Assembly (NCBI GenBank): GCA_951230915.1
Contig: OX579637.1
Span: forward strand, 33,108,001 to 33,172,000
Source of the DNA: Antitrichia curtipendula
Taxonomy: Eukaryota > Streptophyta > Bryopsida > Hypnales > Leucodontaceae
Direction: 5' to 3'
Length of the DNA: 64,000 bases
Below the pieces are notes generated by a model. The model made no database searches. It saw only the letters and a list, made by a program, of their open reading frames with translations, and was not told where the DNA came from. The first letter of the stretch is position 1. Each line of letters opens with the position of its first letter. Made by a program: the position numbers and the translations under genes. Of the stretch, positions 44,207 through 54,530 are shown one piece after another.

Positions 44207-45577
44207 TTAAGGACAACAATAGAACACAACAAAGAGTAAACTTGAGGAAGAGCATGTCTTACATGTATCCATGTTTTTTAACTCATCCTCCATGGCCAGC
44301 AAATCCTTAGCCATTGTCTCCGTCAAAGGAATGCCAAATTGAGCCATCCATGCTCCATCGAACAGGCTATTGCACTTGGAACAAAAAAATTGCCCAGATT
44401 GTAGGAGTGATGCAATGCAAACAGGATGGAATTCACAACCACAGGAAGCAGAAATAGCAGCACGGGCCACAAAGCCTTTGTTAGAACAGCAAGGGCAAAA
44501 TTTAGAGGACACTGAATGAAGCATCAGTGGAATGGATCTCCCAACTGGATAAAGTGGAAAGATAACCTTTGGACACAAGACAAGGTTGTCTAATTGCAAG
44601 TCTATCAACTTCAAGCGAGCAACTTCAAGGTCTTGGATAGCCTGACATTCATTCTCCATCGCATGCGGAAGCACTTCCTGCTCAAAATGTGTCAATTCAT
44701 TTTCAAGTTCCACCTGATGTTGCTGCAACTTTAAAATCTGACTAATTAGCGGTCGTGAGTCCTTATTCCTTATTGTTGCCTCAACACTAAGTGATGCTTC
44801 TTTCAATTTCATGACTTCACCACACAAATTAGTATACTGCAGTTGGATGCTTTCCAATTTCTCGTCAGCCTCTCTCAAAGCCTCACGCTTAGAGTCAATT
44901 TGCTTAGAAACAACAAGGTGATTTTCCTTTGCATGCTGTAGCTTATCACGGAGTAAGCGGACAATCTCTACAAGCTCCAGCTCTTCTCCTCCCATCTTGC
45001 CAGAGCATATAGGCGTGCTAGAAATGGTACCAAAGAGCTGCACTAGAGCTTTCATCTGCTCCCGATCAGCAACATGCTCTATGAGTTTTTTCATTGATGC
45101 CTTCTTTGCTCCAGATACCCTATTCTTTCTCCCCAATGCTGCTTCTTCCGCCCAATTGACAGGAATCTTGTGTATAAAAGTTGCAAAGCATGCAGAAAGA
45201 AAGCGCATTGAAAATGTTTTGTTGTCAGGTTGTCCCTCGTAGACCTTTGCATAGTGTTTGCTAAAAACAAACAAGTGATTTGGATCTCCACAATGATCAA
45301 GGGGATACCTGTTGCGCTTCGGTCCTTCTTTCCAAATAGCCGTGACCATCTCCACGGTCACCACAGTCTTCTTTAGAACATCCTCCACTGCCACCCCATA
45401 ATCGCAGAGACTGACAACCTTCTTGAAGAACTGCGTCGAGTAATTTGCAAGTCGTCCTTGAAGGAGCGGACAAATGTCCGTCATCAATTTAGCAAGGTCT
45501 TCGAGAATGCCATCCATAGATATAGGATTTGCATAGTCAATGTTGTCTCCTTGAGCCTCCATGTTACAAGACGCCAT
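44207..45577 (-). CDS. Coiled-coil protein with a C-terminal RING-like zinc finger
   Basis: 456 codons from the first in-frame ATG (45577, ATGGCGTCT); the frame stays open upstream to about 45860 and there encodes a basic Ser-rich stretch (CSSKRRKSSPQSDDSSSESD), so an upstream exon with a nuclear-localisation-like segment is likely. Residues 20-180 form an all-helical globular part (ICPLLQGRLANYSTQFFKKV). Residues 196-326 are a long coiled coil (heptads through LVEIVRLLRDKLQHAKENH and LKLQQHQVELENEL). Residues 361-402 form a RING-like finger: C-P-C-C, then C-G-C-E-F-H-P-V-C, then C-S-K-C. RING fingers usually recruit E2 ubiquitin enzymes, suggesting an E3 ligase, unproven. The C-terminus is Cys/Ser-rich. 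Intact; may be a host gene or transposon-borne accessory gene. Confidence 0.65.
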   Translation of the reverse strand: MASCNMEAQGDNIDYANPISMDGILEDLAKLMTDICPLLQGRLANYSTQFFKKVVSLCDYGVAVEDVLKKTVVTVEMVTAIWKEGPKRNRYPLDHCGDPNHLFVFSKHYAKVYEGQPDNKTFSMRFLSACFATFIHKIPVNWAEEAALGRKNRVSGAKKASMKKLIEHVADREQMKALVQLFGTISSTPICSGKMGGEELELVEIVRLLRDKLQHAKENHLVVSKQIDSKREALREADEKLESIQLQYTNLCGEVMKLKEASLSVEATIRNKDSRPLISQILKLQQHQVELENELTHFEQEVLPHAMENECQAIQDLEVARLKLIDLQLDNLVLCPKVIFPLYPVGRSIPLMLHSVSSKFCPCCSNKGFVARAAISASCGCEFHPVCIASLLQSGQFFCSKCNSLFDGAWMAQFGIPLTETMAKDLLAMEDELKNMDTCKTCSSSSLLFVVFYCCP

Positions 45578-45861
45578 TGTAGTGGGTGAAAGCGCTTTTG
45601 CTTTTTTGTTACAAAGTTGATTTGTTTGCAACACATTCTGGGCATCTCCTACAGCTGGAATACAATCTGATTCAGAACTAGAGTCGTCTGATTGAGGTGA
45701 GGACTTCCGCCTTTTAGAGCTACAGCTTGATATTTTGTCTGACTTTTGGAATCCAATTGGAGAAAGTGCTGCAAATTTACGACTAAAGGGCTCAAGGACG
45801 TTTTGTTGCTCCCACTGTGTTGAAGAATGAAGAGCAAGACTTGTGTTGCTGGAGACCGCTT

Positions 45862-46200
45862 AGTTAAGCTGCCACTGCTTGTCGGTTAAATGAGTAAGCT
45901 ACACCGAATTAATTGTCCGGGCACTCCAAACTAGCACTTCACATTTATTGTGCCTTAGGCTCAAAATAGAAATTAATATTGTGAAGTGAAATGTAAAGAT
46001 ATTGGTATAAGGTGAGATGCGTAATTAGAAAATAATATTGTGACATATCGATTGCAAGTCGTTCAATGAACAAAAGTGAGTTATTTCTTTTTTAATAGTA
46101 ATTAATTTACTATTAACTTGGATTACTACACAAATTTTGACTACACAAGTAGTAAATAAGTGGCTTAGTATATTTATTATTAATTTCTATTATGCTAATA
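45862..46200. other. AT-rich intergenic region
   Basis: Nothing recognised between the upstream end of the RING-like gene and the MITE. Confidence 0.35.
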
Positions 46201-46201
46201 A

Positions 46202-46458
46202 CTACACAAAATAGTGAAATTAGGTTGCCATGTACTAGTTTCTTGACATTTGACACTCTATAAATGTTTATGGTTCTTGTACTAGAATGCACTACCTCTG
46301 ATTTAGTTGTTGTTGTAATTGGATCTCATGAACCTCTATGTGTACAAAGGGAAATATTTGGAGAAGCATTTGTTGACTTCAACGGCTTGTAGAGTAACTT
46401 TCTTGGGATAAGGAAACCAATAATTGTTCAAGCAACCTAATTCCACTATTTTTTGTCG
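46202..46458. mobile_element. ~257-bp MITE, copy 2
   Basis: Same element as 22624-22877, aligned along its whole length with the same ends (ACTACACAAAATAGTG left; CCACTATTTTTTGTC right, the latter decayed). Shared interior words include GACATTTGACACT, CATGAACCTC and GGAAATATTTG. Confidence 0.7.
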
Positions 46459-47540
46459 TTTATACTAATTTTTATTTGATTGAAGTAGATTGTCAACTCT
46501 CCCTACGATTAAAGCTATTAATGATTTCGTTTTTTGTTCAATCTTTGGCCCCTTTTGCTAAGCAATTTTTAAAAATTAAAAATGATGCGCATTTTCTTTG
46601 GAATGTTTTTACAAGGCTTGCAATCTAATTCTTCAACATAAAAAATTGTAAGTTCAAAATCCATGGTGAAAAAGATTTTCAAAATAATAATAAGGCATCT
46701 AAAATTACAAGATAGCATTTAGAAAAACTTTTCTTTCCAATTTTGAATGCTAATATCTTCTAAATAATTCATACAGTCAAAGTTCATTAAATTTTTACCA
46801 CATAATCTAAGACAAATAAATTACAAGTCATCCTATGATTTGATTGCACAAAATATAGTTTTCCTATTTGTCTTGGATTTTGGGTTCAAAAATGGCAACT
46901 GTGAGAGTGCTCTTTGATAGAAAATGGCCTTGGTAATTTTGGTATTGAGACAAAAAATGTAAATTGTATAGAATTTATTTTATAAATGAACTTGCATTTT
47001 TATTTAGTTGATCAGTTTTAATTTACATTATCTTGCTTTCTTTTAAGTTGAAGGTTGAACTTCACTTTAAGTTAACTTGCTTACATATATAAATTGAGAT
47101 GCATATAAACATATATTTACCTAAATAACATTACATTGGTCATAAATTAAGTTTATCTATTGACCCTGATAACATCATTGTAGACATTACATATTTATTG
47201 AAATGACTTTACATCAAATGTTATTTCATTTAGTTTCTTTTAAAGTTGTATGAGTACATTTTCAAGGAATAATATTGTAAATTCCTTAATTATGATATTA
47301 TTTATTTGTCTCTAGATGACAATCCCTAGATGGTCACTCCAAAAATAATAACTTTGGATTGAAAAATGACAATTTAAGTAGTTTATCTTTAAAATTATTC
47401 ATATCTTTTGAAAAAATCTAACCACATTGATGTGACCTACAAAGTGACATTTACAACTTGTTGTTGTGTCATATCCACTCCATTTAAAAGACTCATCAAT
47501 CAATTTATATCACATCCTCAAGGCAAAAAATGGATTGGGA
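46459..47540. other. AT-rich intergenic region
   Basis: No ORF or repeat that I recognise. Confidence 0.4.
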
Positions 47541-47542
47541 CA

Positions 47543-47819
47543 TTAACCCCTTAATGCTTGAGGCACCAAAATTTGATTTTGACAATACGAAGTTAAGTAA
47601 AACCTTACCAAGTTATTAGCTTATTAGTTTATAAAGAGTGTCCAATTGAGTTTGTAGTCTTGCAAGTATTTGTGTTTTCTTTTTTCATGTGATCTCTAAC
47701 ACAATGAGTCTATTTTGAATTTATATGGTTATAATTCAAACAAAAATTGGTAAAACTAATGAAAATGATGGTTTTTTGTTCAATTTAGAACAAATAGGCC
47801 TTGGAGATTTAGGGATTAA
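47543..47819. mobile_element. TTAA-flanked short element, copy 2 (internally deleted)
   Basis: Starts TTAACCCCTTAATGCTTGAGG, related to the left end at 58737, and ends GCCTTGGAGATTTAGGGATTAA, related to the right ends at 33214 and 59350. TTAA lies at both edges. Shared interior: CAAAATTTGATTTTGACAA near the left, GTTCAATTTAGAACAAA near the right. Confidence 0.5.
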
Positions 47820-47939
47820 AGGATTGAATATGACATATATTAATTTTCAGTCAAATTTGCAAATAATGTCACAAATTCCCCACTCACTAAATGCCATAAT
47901 CAATGTACTAGCACTGAAGAAGGAATCCCACCAAAACTT

Positions 47940-48960
47940 TGTGTCTTCATTAGAAATCCCGCCAAAAGTTTGTGTAAACTTTGTGTTCTCCCGCCAAAAC
48001 TGTGCCTCAGAATTCCGGTCATAACGATTCATTTGTACTCTCTGGGCCAGTCAATCAAGCCATCATGCACATCCAACGGTTGATGTATGAAACAAGTAAC
48101 ACTAATGTTCTCCCTTCAATGTCAACGACCTGAGTTGTACCTATATCCAGAATTTTTTAAGCTCTTCAATTGGTACTAAGTTACACAACAACAATATTTA
48201 TTTCCGTTTTATAATAATAACTAGAAACTAACGGTCTTTTAAGCCAACACAAAATGACATGATATGGTAGGCATCTACTCTATGTACTAGGATTTCTCTC
48301 TGTTTGACCTCACCATTAATCATCAATAAGACTTAGACATTGAATTACTTGTGTTTCAATCATAATTATTTCAGGAGATTCTTTTATTTATTATTTATTT
48401 TTTGACACAGCTGAAACAGAATATATCATTGCAAAAAAGACACAATATCACACAGGGGCCTGATGGAAAGACAAGACAAAGATTGTTTTAATCTCCGCCC
48501 TTGGTCTATCTCGTCAAATGTATTAGCTCAGTAAATTTTCTTGTATTAAGTTAATTTGGTGAATTTTACACTTTATATTTGCATTGAAAATCCCGCCAAA
48601 ATTTTGTGCATGCCTCAAGAACCCTGCCGTAACTTGAATTTGTACTCTTTGGGTTGACTGATTTCACCACTCATGCACATCCAACGGTTGGTATAAAAAA
48701 ACAAGTACCACAAATTTTTGTTTCTTCAATGTCAAAGACCTGAATTGTGTTTACATTGAATTCTTTAAGGTCCTGAGGTGGTCCTAAGTTGGTCCTAAGT
48801 TACATGTTTTAAACATTAAAAATATGTGTTCATTTATTATATTAACTAGAGAGCGGTCTCTTCTGCCAACACTGAGAGACATGATATGTGGGCATTCACT
48901 CTATTCATTTACTAGGATTTCTCTTTCATCCGCACCATTGATCATTAGTGAGACTTGAAA
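47940..48960. repeat. Pair of ~380-bp direct repeats
   Basis: 47940-48340 and 48580-48958 align: both hold AATCCCGCCAAAA-TTTGTG, CATGCACATCCAACGGTTG, TTCAATGTCAA-GACCTGA, GACATGATATG and ACTAGGATTTCTCT in the same order, with many substitutions. They are about 620 bp apart. They could be old tandem duplication or diverged terminal repeats of a small element. Confidence 0.6.
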
Positions 48961-49980
48961 CAAATGTGTTTAGTTCAATCAATCATATTATCGCAGACCT
49001 CTTCACATCTCCACTTAGTCTTTCTTATCAAAGTGTCGATATGCCTAAGCTCAAAAAATTTAATAAATTTCATATTGCATTCTTATCTTCAAATCTAAAG
49101 TACGTACATTTTGATCAAGTCCAAGCACATAAAATTATTTGTGTTTGTTAGATCACAATTTAACATCCACAAGGTTCCAAGTTACTTTCAAATTACGCCA
49201 GTAGAAGTTTTTGCAAATCAATTTCTCCATCGTAATAATGAGCTGATCTGTTGCCTTGACAAAGTTTTAAGGCATTGCCGCCTCCTCCTCGGGCATTGCA
49301 TTTATTATATGTCACCACCAAAGTCCGAGCGCGTTGTCTGCAGCATCAACTTCAATACGGCAGCTCACTACATGATTCTGAAGCAGCGTCCCCAACTGCT
49401 ATAAGTTAGTAGAAGCCTGGAACTAAGGTTTGTAAGCCTAACTTAACACAGGCAATATTAGAACTCTAGGGTCTCCAAGGAAGACTGTGCTGAAAACCAA
49501 GCTTTTGATAGTTCATTGATCTGGAACTTATTGTCAGTTTGAATTGTATGCACATCACTCATTCATGTTGTTTGTAGATCCGGAAAAGCTACATGGAAGG
49601 GAGTTCAAGTAGGAGCTTAGTTTTTGTAAAATTTGAAAAAACAATGTTCTTTGCTTAATTTTCAGTGTTTTTCGACCATTTTGTTAGTCTCCATTTCCTT
49701 GAGGTAGCAATTTCTCACTTGCTTTCTTGCCCTTGAATTGTCTCATGGATCCTTCATAAAGTATATACTCTAATGTTTGTTGCCTTGGATGTTTACTAGT
49801 TTACTGATTCTTGTACAATAAATTTTAGGAGGCGAGACCGACCATGGTACTCGAAGATGTGACGAATTTGTATTGAGTTGAGGGAAGCTATACTATAAGT
49901 AGTGTCCTGCCAGCCAAGTATCGGCCATTGATCATCAGAGGGCAAAGACTTGCCATCCAAACACAGAGATCAGATTTTCC
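48961..49980. other. Upstream region of the transposase-like gene
   Basis: No convincing ORF. A short stretch near 49235-49400 could contain exon pieces, but no frame or splice pair is decisive. Confidence 0.3.
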
Positions 49981-49984
49981 AGTG

Positions 49985-52900
49985 AAGTGAAAGGCAAGGG
50001 ATACAAACATTGACCTTTGGCTGGATGGAAGCATTTACCCGGAGAATCCATTGACAAATAAGAGTCCTCCTTTTCGAGACTTAAAAGGCTTTCTTTGTTT
50101 TGGGGGCGATGGAACAAATGGACTGTTTGGGTATGCAAACTCTTTGCATAATGGGAACGTGTACAGATCACGTTGCGCTCATTTGGTCCAATTGATGGAA
50201 CAAATAGAAATTTCAAAGGATGTACTACAATCACAATTTACACAAGAAAGGGACATTTTTCTTGCCCGCAACTCCCAAGATCGGCAAATCTATGAGATGC
50301 ATGTTGCTGAGATGCACTCTCGCTTTCATGAAGCAGAATTACTGTACCAGGCCCAACTTTTGAAGTTAAGAGACAACATTTCAATGCGCATTACGGAGAA
50401 GATGCGACACAACAAGGAGGCCGGTATAGAAATGGAGTCTTTGAAAGAGAGTTGCTCTGAGGAGATTCAAGACCTACACAACAATTACAAATTGCAAATT
50501 CAGGATTTGAAGCTTGAGCTTCTAAAGACAAAGAACGACCTTGCAAAAAGCGTGCAAAAGTATAACAGATTGGTGAAGACATCATTTTGTAGTGGAGGGC
50601 CTCGAAAGAAAAAAGACCTCTGTGATTTATCGAAAACAGGAGGACATGCTTGTCGTGTGAAGGCAATGGTCCGCTAAGGAATTTAATTCCATACAATTCA
50701 AGTTTCCAGAATTCACGCTTTTATATACTCATTTTTTGAATTCCGTGCATAATATGTTTGTTTTTCAGAAACTAAGTTTTTTCATCTTCCTTCAGAAAGA
50801 TTCTATAGCCACATACAATCAGTGCTATTCGGGATGTCAATACCAGCACAGGATCAAGAAAGCGACTATGTGGTTCTCAAAGAATACAATCTTCTTCAGG
50901 TGCAGCACTTGTTTCCATTCTTTCGCAAGGTGAAGCTACTACCATCTTAGAGGCACCCAAGTTCAAGAAAGTAGCCTGCAACATTACAAATACAGACCTT
51001 AAGTCAATGGGTGAAGTCGTGCAACCTCAAGAGATTCTAGGAACTCCAGATCGGTCAGGGGTGTCACACAAAGGTTATGTGTCATACAATGGTTATGCTT
51101 CACTTTTCAAAGTATTGAGAAATGGTTTGCGTGTTGTAGACAAGAACCTCAGCTTCAAATCTATGCCAAATCCATTCCAGGTGAGTACTATTATAATTGC
51201 TTACAATATGCTTCTTAAGTCTTGACTACCATTGTTGTTGAATACATTGTGTATGCAATCAATTATAATTGACAAAAGTTTCTTTTCCAAAATGACTCAT
51301 AGCAATTGTGAGTCTCTTTCATCTACAAGTGGGCCTTCTACGTACTAAGTTGAAAAGCAATTTGAAGAAATACGTGGGTGACTATTATCACATAAATAAC
51401 TCTTGGGAGGTTCCAACAAAGCCAAATGAGGATCCTAAAAAAAGAATAAGGCCAATACACTTACACTTGGATGAGACAAACAACTTATTTGTTGATGTGG
51501 AGACAGTTCAAAGATCCATGGTACAAATGTACAAGATCACCCTGAAGGTATTTTATGCTCATCTCATCTTGACTTTCTTATTTTACAAATTCTTTCAACA
51601 AATAACTGGACAAATCTAATGTAAGACAATTTGAACTGAGTTTAGCTTGTTGTTTATTCACAGAGATCAACAATGGTCCCTTGATATTTGTGCTGAAAAT
51701 GGATGAAGCCGAGATTGTGAAACAGGAGAAGCAAGAAAGGGTGAGCATCACCTTGATGAACAAGGTACTAAATAACGCTGCCTTCTCTAAAAATGACGAA
51801 AGATATTTTTCAGTACAAAGTGAATTAGAAATTTGGCCAATTTGCACATTCAAAGTAGTTAAAGAATCCCATGAATGTTTGAAGTGGGTGCTTTATCAAA
51901 CTAACATCCCTTCAATCATCAAAGCACAAGGGAATAGGCAGAAGCTACTTGTTAATAACATAGGAGAATTCTCTGTTGAATGGCACTTGGCATGTGACAT
52001 GAAGACCATAAAATGTTTATATGGTTTCTCTCACGAGCCATCTACACAGCATACTTGCATATATTGTTGGCAACAGAGGGCAACAACAAAGGAACTCACT
52101 ACAATAGAATCAAGGAATCTCGGAAAGCAAAAAACACACTGGAACGGTGGCCTATTTTCAAGCTCTATTGCTGCAAAGCCAGTGTGAGGATTTGATGGAG
52201 GCCCAAATGGCAAGGGAAAGTGGGCCCCAATACTTGATATTCCCATAAGTCGTGTTCATTTCTGCACCCTTCATGCACAATGCTGCATAGTTGAGAGGAT
52301 TATCCATCTCCAGATCTCTTATGTCTGGAATATCAAGGACCAAGAAGAACGAAGGGAAGCAGTTGCTGCCATGGAATATTGCCTCTCCAAAGCTGGCTTA
52401 TGTGGTGGAGTGGTAGTACTTACAAAAGATCCTAGGTTGTTTGGAAAGAATTCTGACTTACCATCAAAGTTGTCATTTAATGGGGTCAAATGTAGGAAGA
52501 TGTTTCAGATAAGTTCATGGTCTAGATTCAATGCTATCTGGAAAGATGTTTGTAAAGCAGAAAGAAATAATACCAACCAAGGCCAGTCTCAAAGGGAGCG
52601 CCAAGAGATGTGGAGTGCATTTGCAGATCTTCAAGAATATTTCACAAGGTTGAATTTGACATTGAAACAACGTAGAGAATACAAAAGCAAGGTGGAACGA
52701 TGGCGTAAGGCATTTGTCCAAGCCTTTGGAGAAGGTACTGTCACACATTACGTGGTAAGCCATATTTCTGCAAAACTTCTCACTTCAACATACTTGTATT
52801 TTTTGATATAATGATATGTTTAGAAATCTAAATGCTTGTATTAAGCATTGGCTTAACACAAAGTTCTAGTGCAGGTTCTTGGTTTCAATCGAATTTAGAT

Positions 52901-53634
52901 TGTTGGAAATCTTGATGTTTATCACCATAGATTAGTTAGCACATTAGCAAAAGAGTTGTGGTCATTAAAGAAATGGTTGAACGTACCATGGCAGGACCTA
53001 TTGAATCCTTATTTGTGTGTCGATCAACTAGACGACAACATGCGATAACTATTGGTAGTAGGAACTTAAGACATTTAATTGACCAACTTGATACATTTAA
53101 TGCAACATAGACTCGTGCTAACAACAATAGCTAGCTTAATACTCATTCTAAATTTTTTTTTTATGCACCAATATTATGCAAATGACTCTATATAATCAAT
53201 CATCATAAATTTGGTTTGTTTGACCTTCCTTGCAGCATGTTCTTGTCAAGCACTCCTCTTGGTTTGTAAGTCAATATGGCAGCCTAGCAGGCTGGTTGAC
53301 ACAAAGGATGGGTTTAGGGTATTACGCCGCAAAGACAGCCTATCACAAGCATACGCAATATTCAGGAGGAAAAAAACGACACTCAGCAATTATCCAAACA
53401 TATGAGAGGTGGTTTAGAGTGATTCAACATTGAAAATCTGAGAGAGACCTAAAACAACAACGAGAAGTAATTAATACTCGTGTAGTTGCTTTGACAGTCA
53501 GTAGGCGACAAACCTCACTTACATCAACAGCAAGTGCTGAACATGTTGCTTGGAGGGCAAAGCAACAACAACAAGGGAGTACGTGGACTCCAGTCCTTCC
53601 CATCACTGAAAACGTTCATACTTACAACAATTAA
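49985..53634 (+). pseudogene. Decayed multi-exon transposase-like gene
   Basis: Exons inferred from frames and splice sites: about 49985-50677 (LDGSIYPENPLTNKSPPF, then a long coiled coil), about 50780-50930 (YSGCQYQHRIKKATMWF, CSTC), 51007-51180 (ends CCAG|GTGAGT), about 51325-51548 (ends CTGAAG|GTATTT), about 51668-52754 (core) and about 53236-53634. The core carries FVLKMDEAEIVK, EWHLACDMKTIKCLYGF, HTCIYCWQQ and PILDIPISRVHFCTLHA; the last exon carries HVLVKHSSWFVSQYGSLAGW. This order (helper Asp, D-x-K, CxxC, LH, then HVxxH...YGSL) matches an uncharacterised protein family I recall from cnidarians, sponges and other eukaryotes that behaves like a mobile element. Stops at TGA 52185-52187 and TGA 53431-53433, both explainable by CGA to TGA. 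Confidence 0.6.
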
Positions 53635-53819
53635 GAAGTTCACACTAGTATTGAAAAGTAGATTAGCAATTTTACACTCTTAGATAGTTAATTTTTAGTT
53701 CTTTCCATACTATTGATTAGATCAACTGGATCATCCTAGATTCTCAGTTTGCCCTAACCAGTTACATGCAACATCTGCTACCTTCCACATTAGTGGTTTA
53801 CTTGTTATTTTGATGTTTA

Positions 53820-54077
53820 CAGCAAGTTCTAAGAGGATTTACTAAAGCAATTGTACATGCAATTTCTAGTACAAAGGGCAAGCTATTGGAGACACTGCGA
53901 GTACAAGCCAAGGTACTCATTGGACAATACAATAAAAAGCCAAGGTATTTATGGCACAATAAAATAAAAATTGAGGTACACAAGGAGTCACGTACTTGTA
54001 TGCTACCGGCCAATGAAAACTGCTTCTTTACATCATTGTGTAAGGAGTGGGGGTGGGCAGAAATAGGGGATTTGTAA
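53820..54077 (+). pseudogene. Short ORF after the transposase-like gene
   Basis: An open frame after a TTTACAG acceptor encodes LRGFTKAIVHAISSTKGK, then VQAKVLIGQYNKKPRYLWHN and CFFTSLCKEWGWAE, ending TAA-free at TAG/TAA near 54077. It may be a last exon or an unrelated piece. No family recognised. Confidence 0.3.
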
Positions 54078-54175
54078 ATCCGAATAAGCTTGAAAGTACA
54101 TGTTTATGAGCTAAGAGGGGTCTCAATGCATGAGTTGTAGGGGGCTTCTATTGGGTTCACAATTCTCCTAATGTA

Positions 54176-54530
54176 AAAGATGTGAGATTTAGGGCCACAT
54201 CTATTCCCAGGCCCTATTTTATTTTTCCTTTTCAACATCAATCATGCACAAAATCCATGAGCCATTATTTCAAATTGTTAGTGGAACCCAAATCTTTTAA
54301 ATTCACGTGCGAAAGAAGGAAAAAGTGAATTGTAGAAGTTAAGAATATTTAGAAGATGTGGGGTTTATGGCCACATCTATTTTAAGACCCTATTTTATTT
54401 TCCTTTTCAACGTCAAGCATGCACAAAATCCATAAGCCATTTCTTTCCATGTAGTTTTTGGAACCCAAAATCCTTTCAATTCACGTGTAGAAGGGGGCCA
54501 TATCTTTATAATTATGGAAGTTGCAAATTG
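54176..54530. repeat. Two-unit tandem duplication, period ~177 bp
   Basis: GATGTGAGATTTAGGGCCACATC (given in two parts: GATGTGAGATTTAGG and GCCACATC) at 54178 recurs as GATGTGGGGTTTATGG...GCCACATC at 54355, and both units continue through CATGCACAAAATCCAT and GCCATT. A third partial start is near 54790. Confidence 0.65.
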
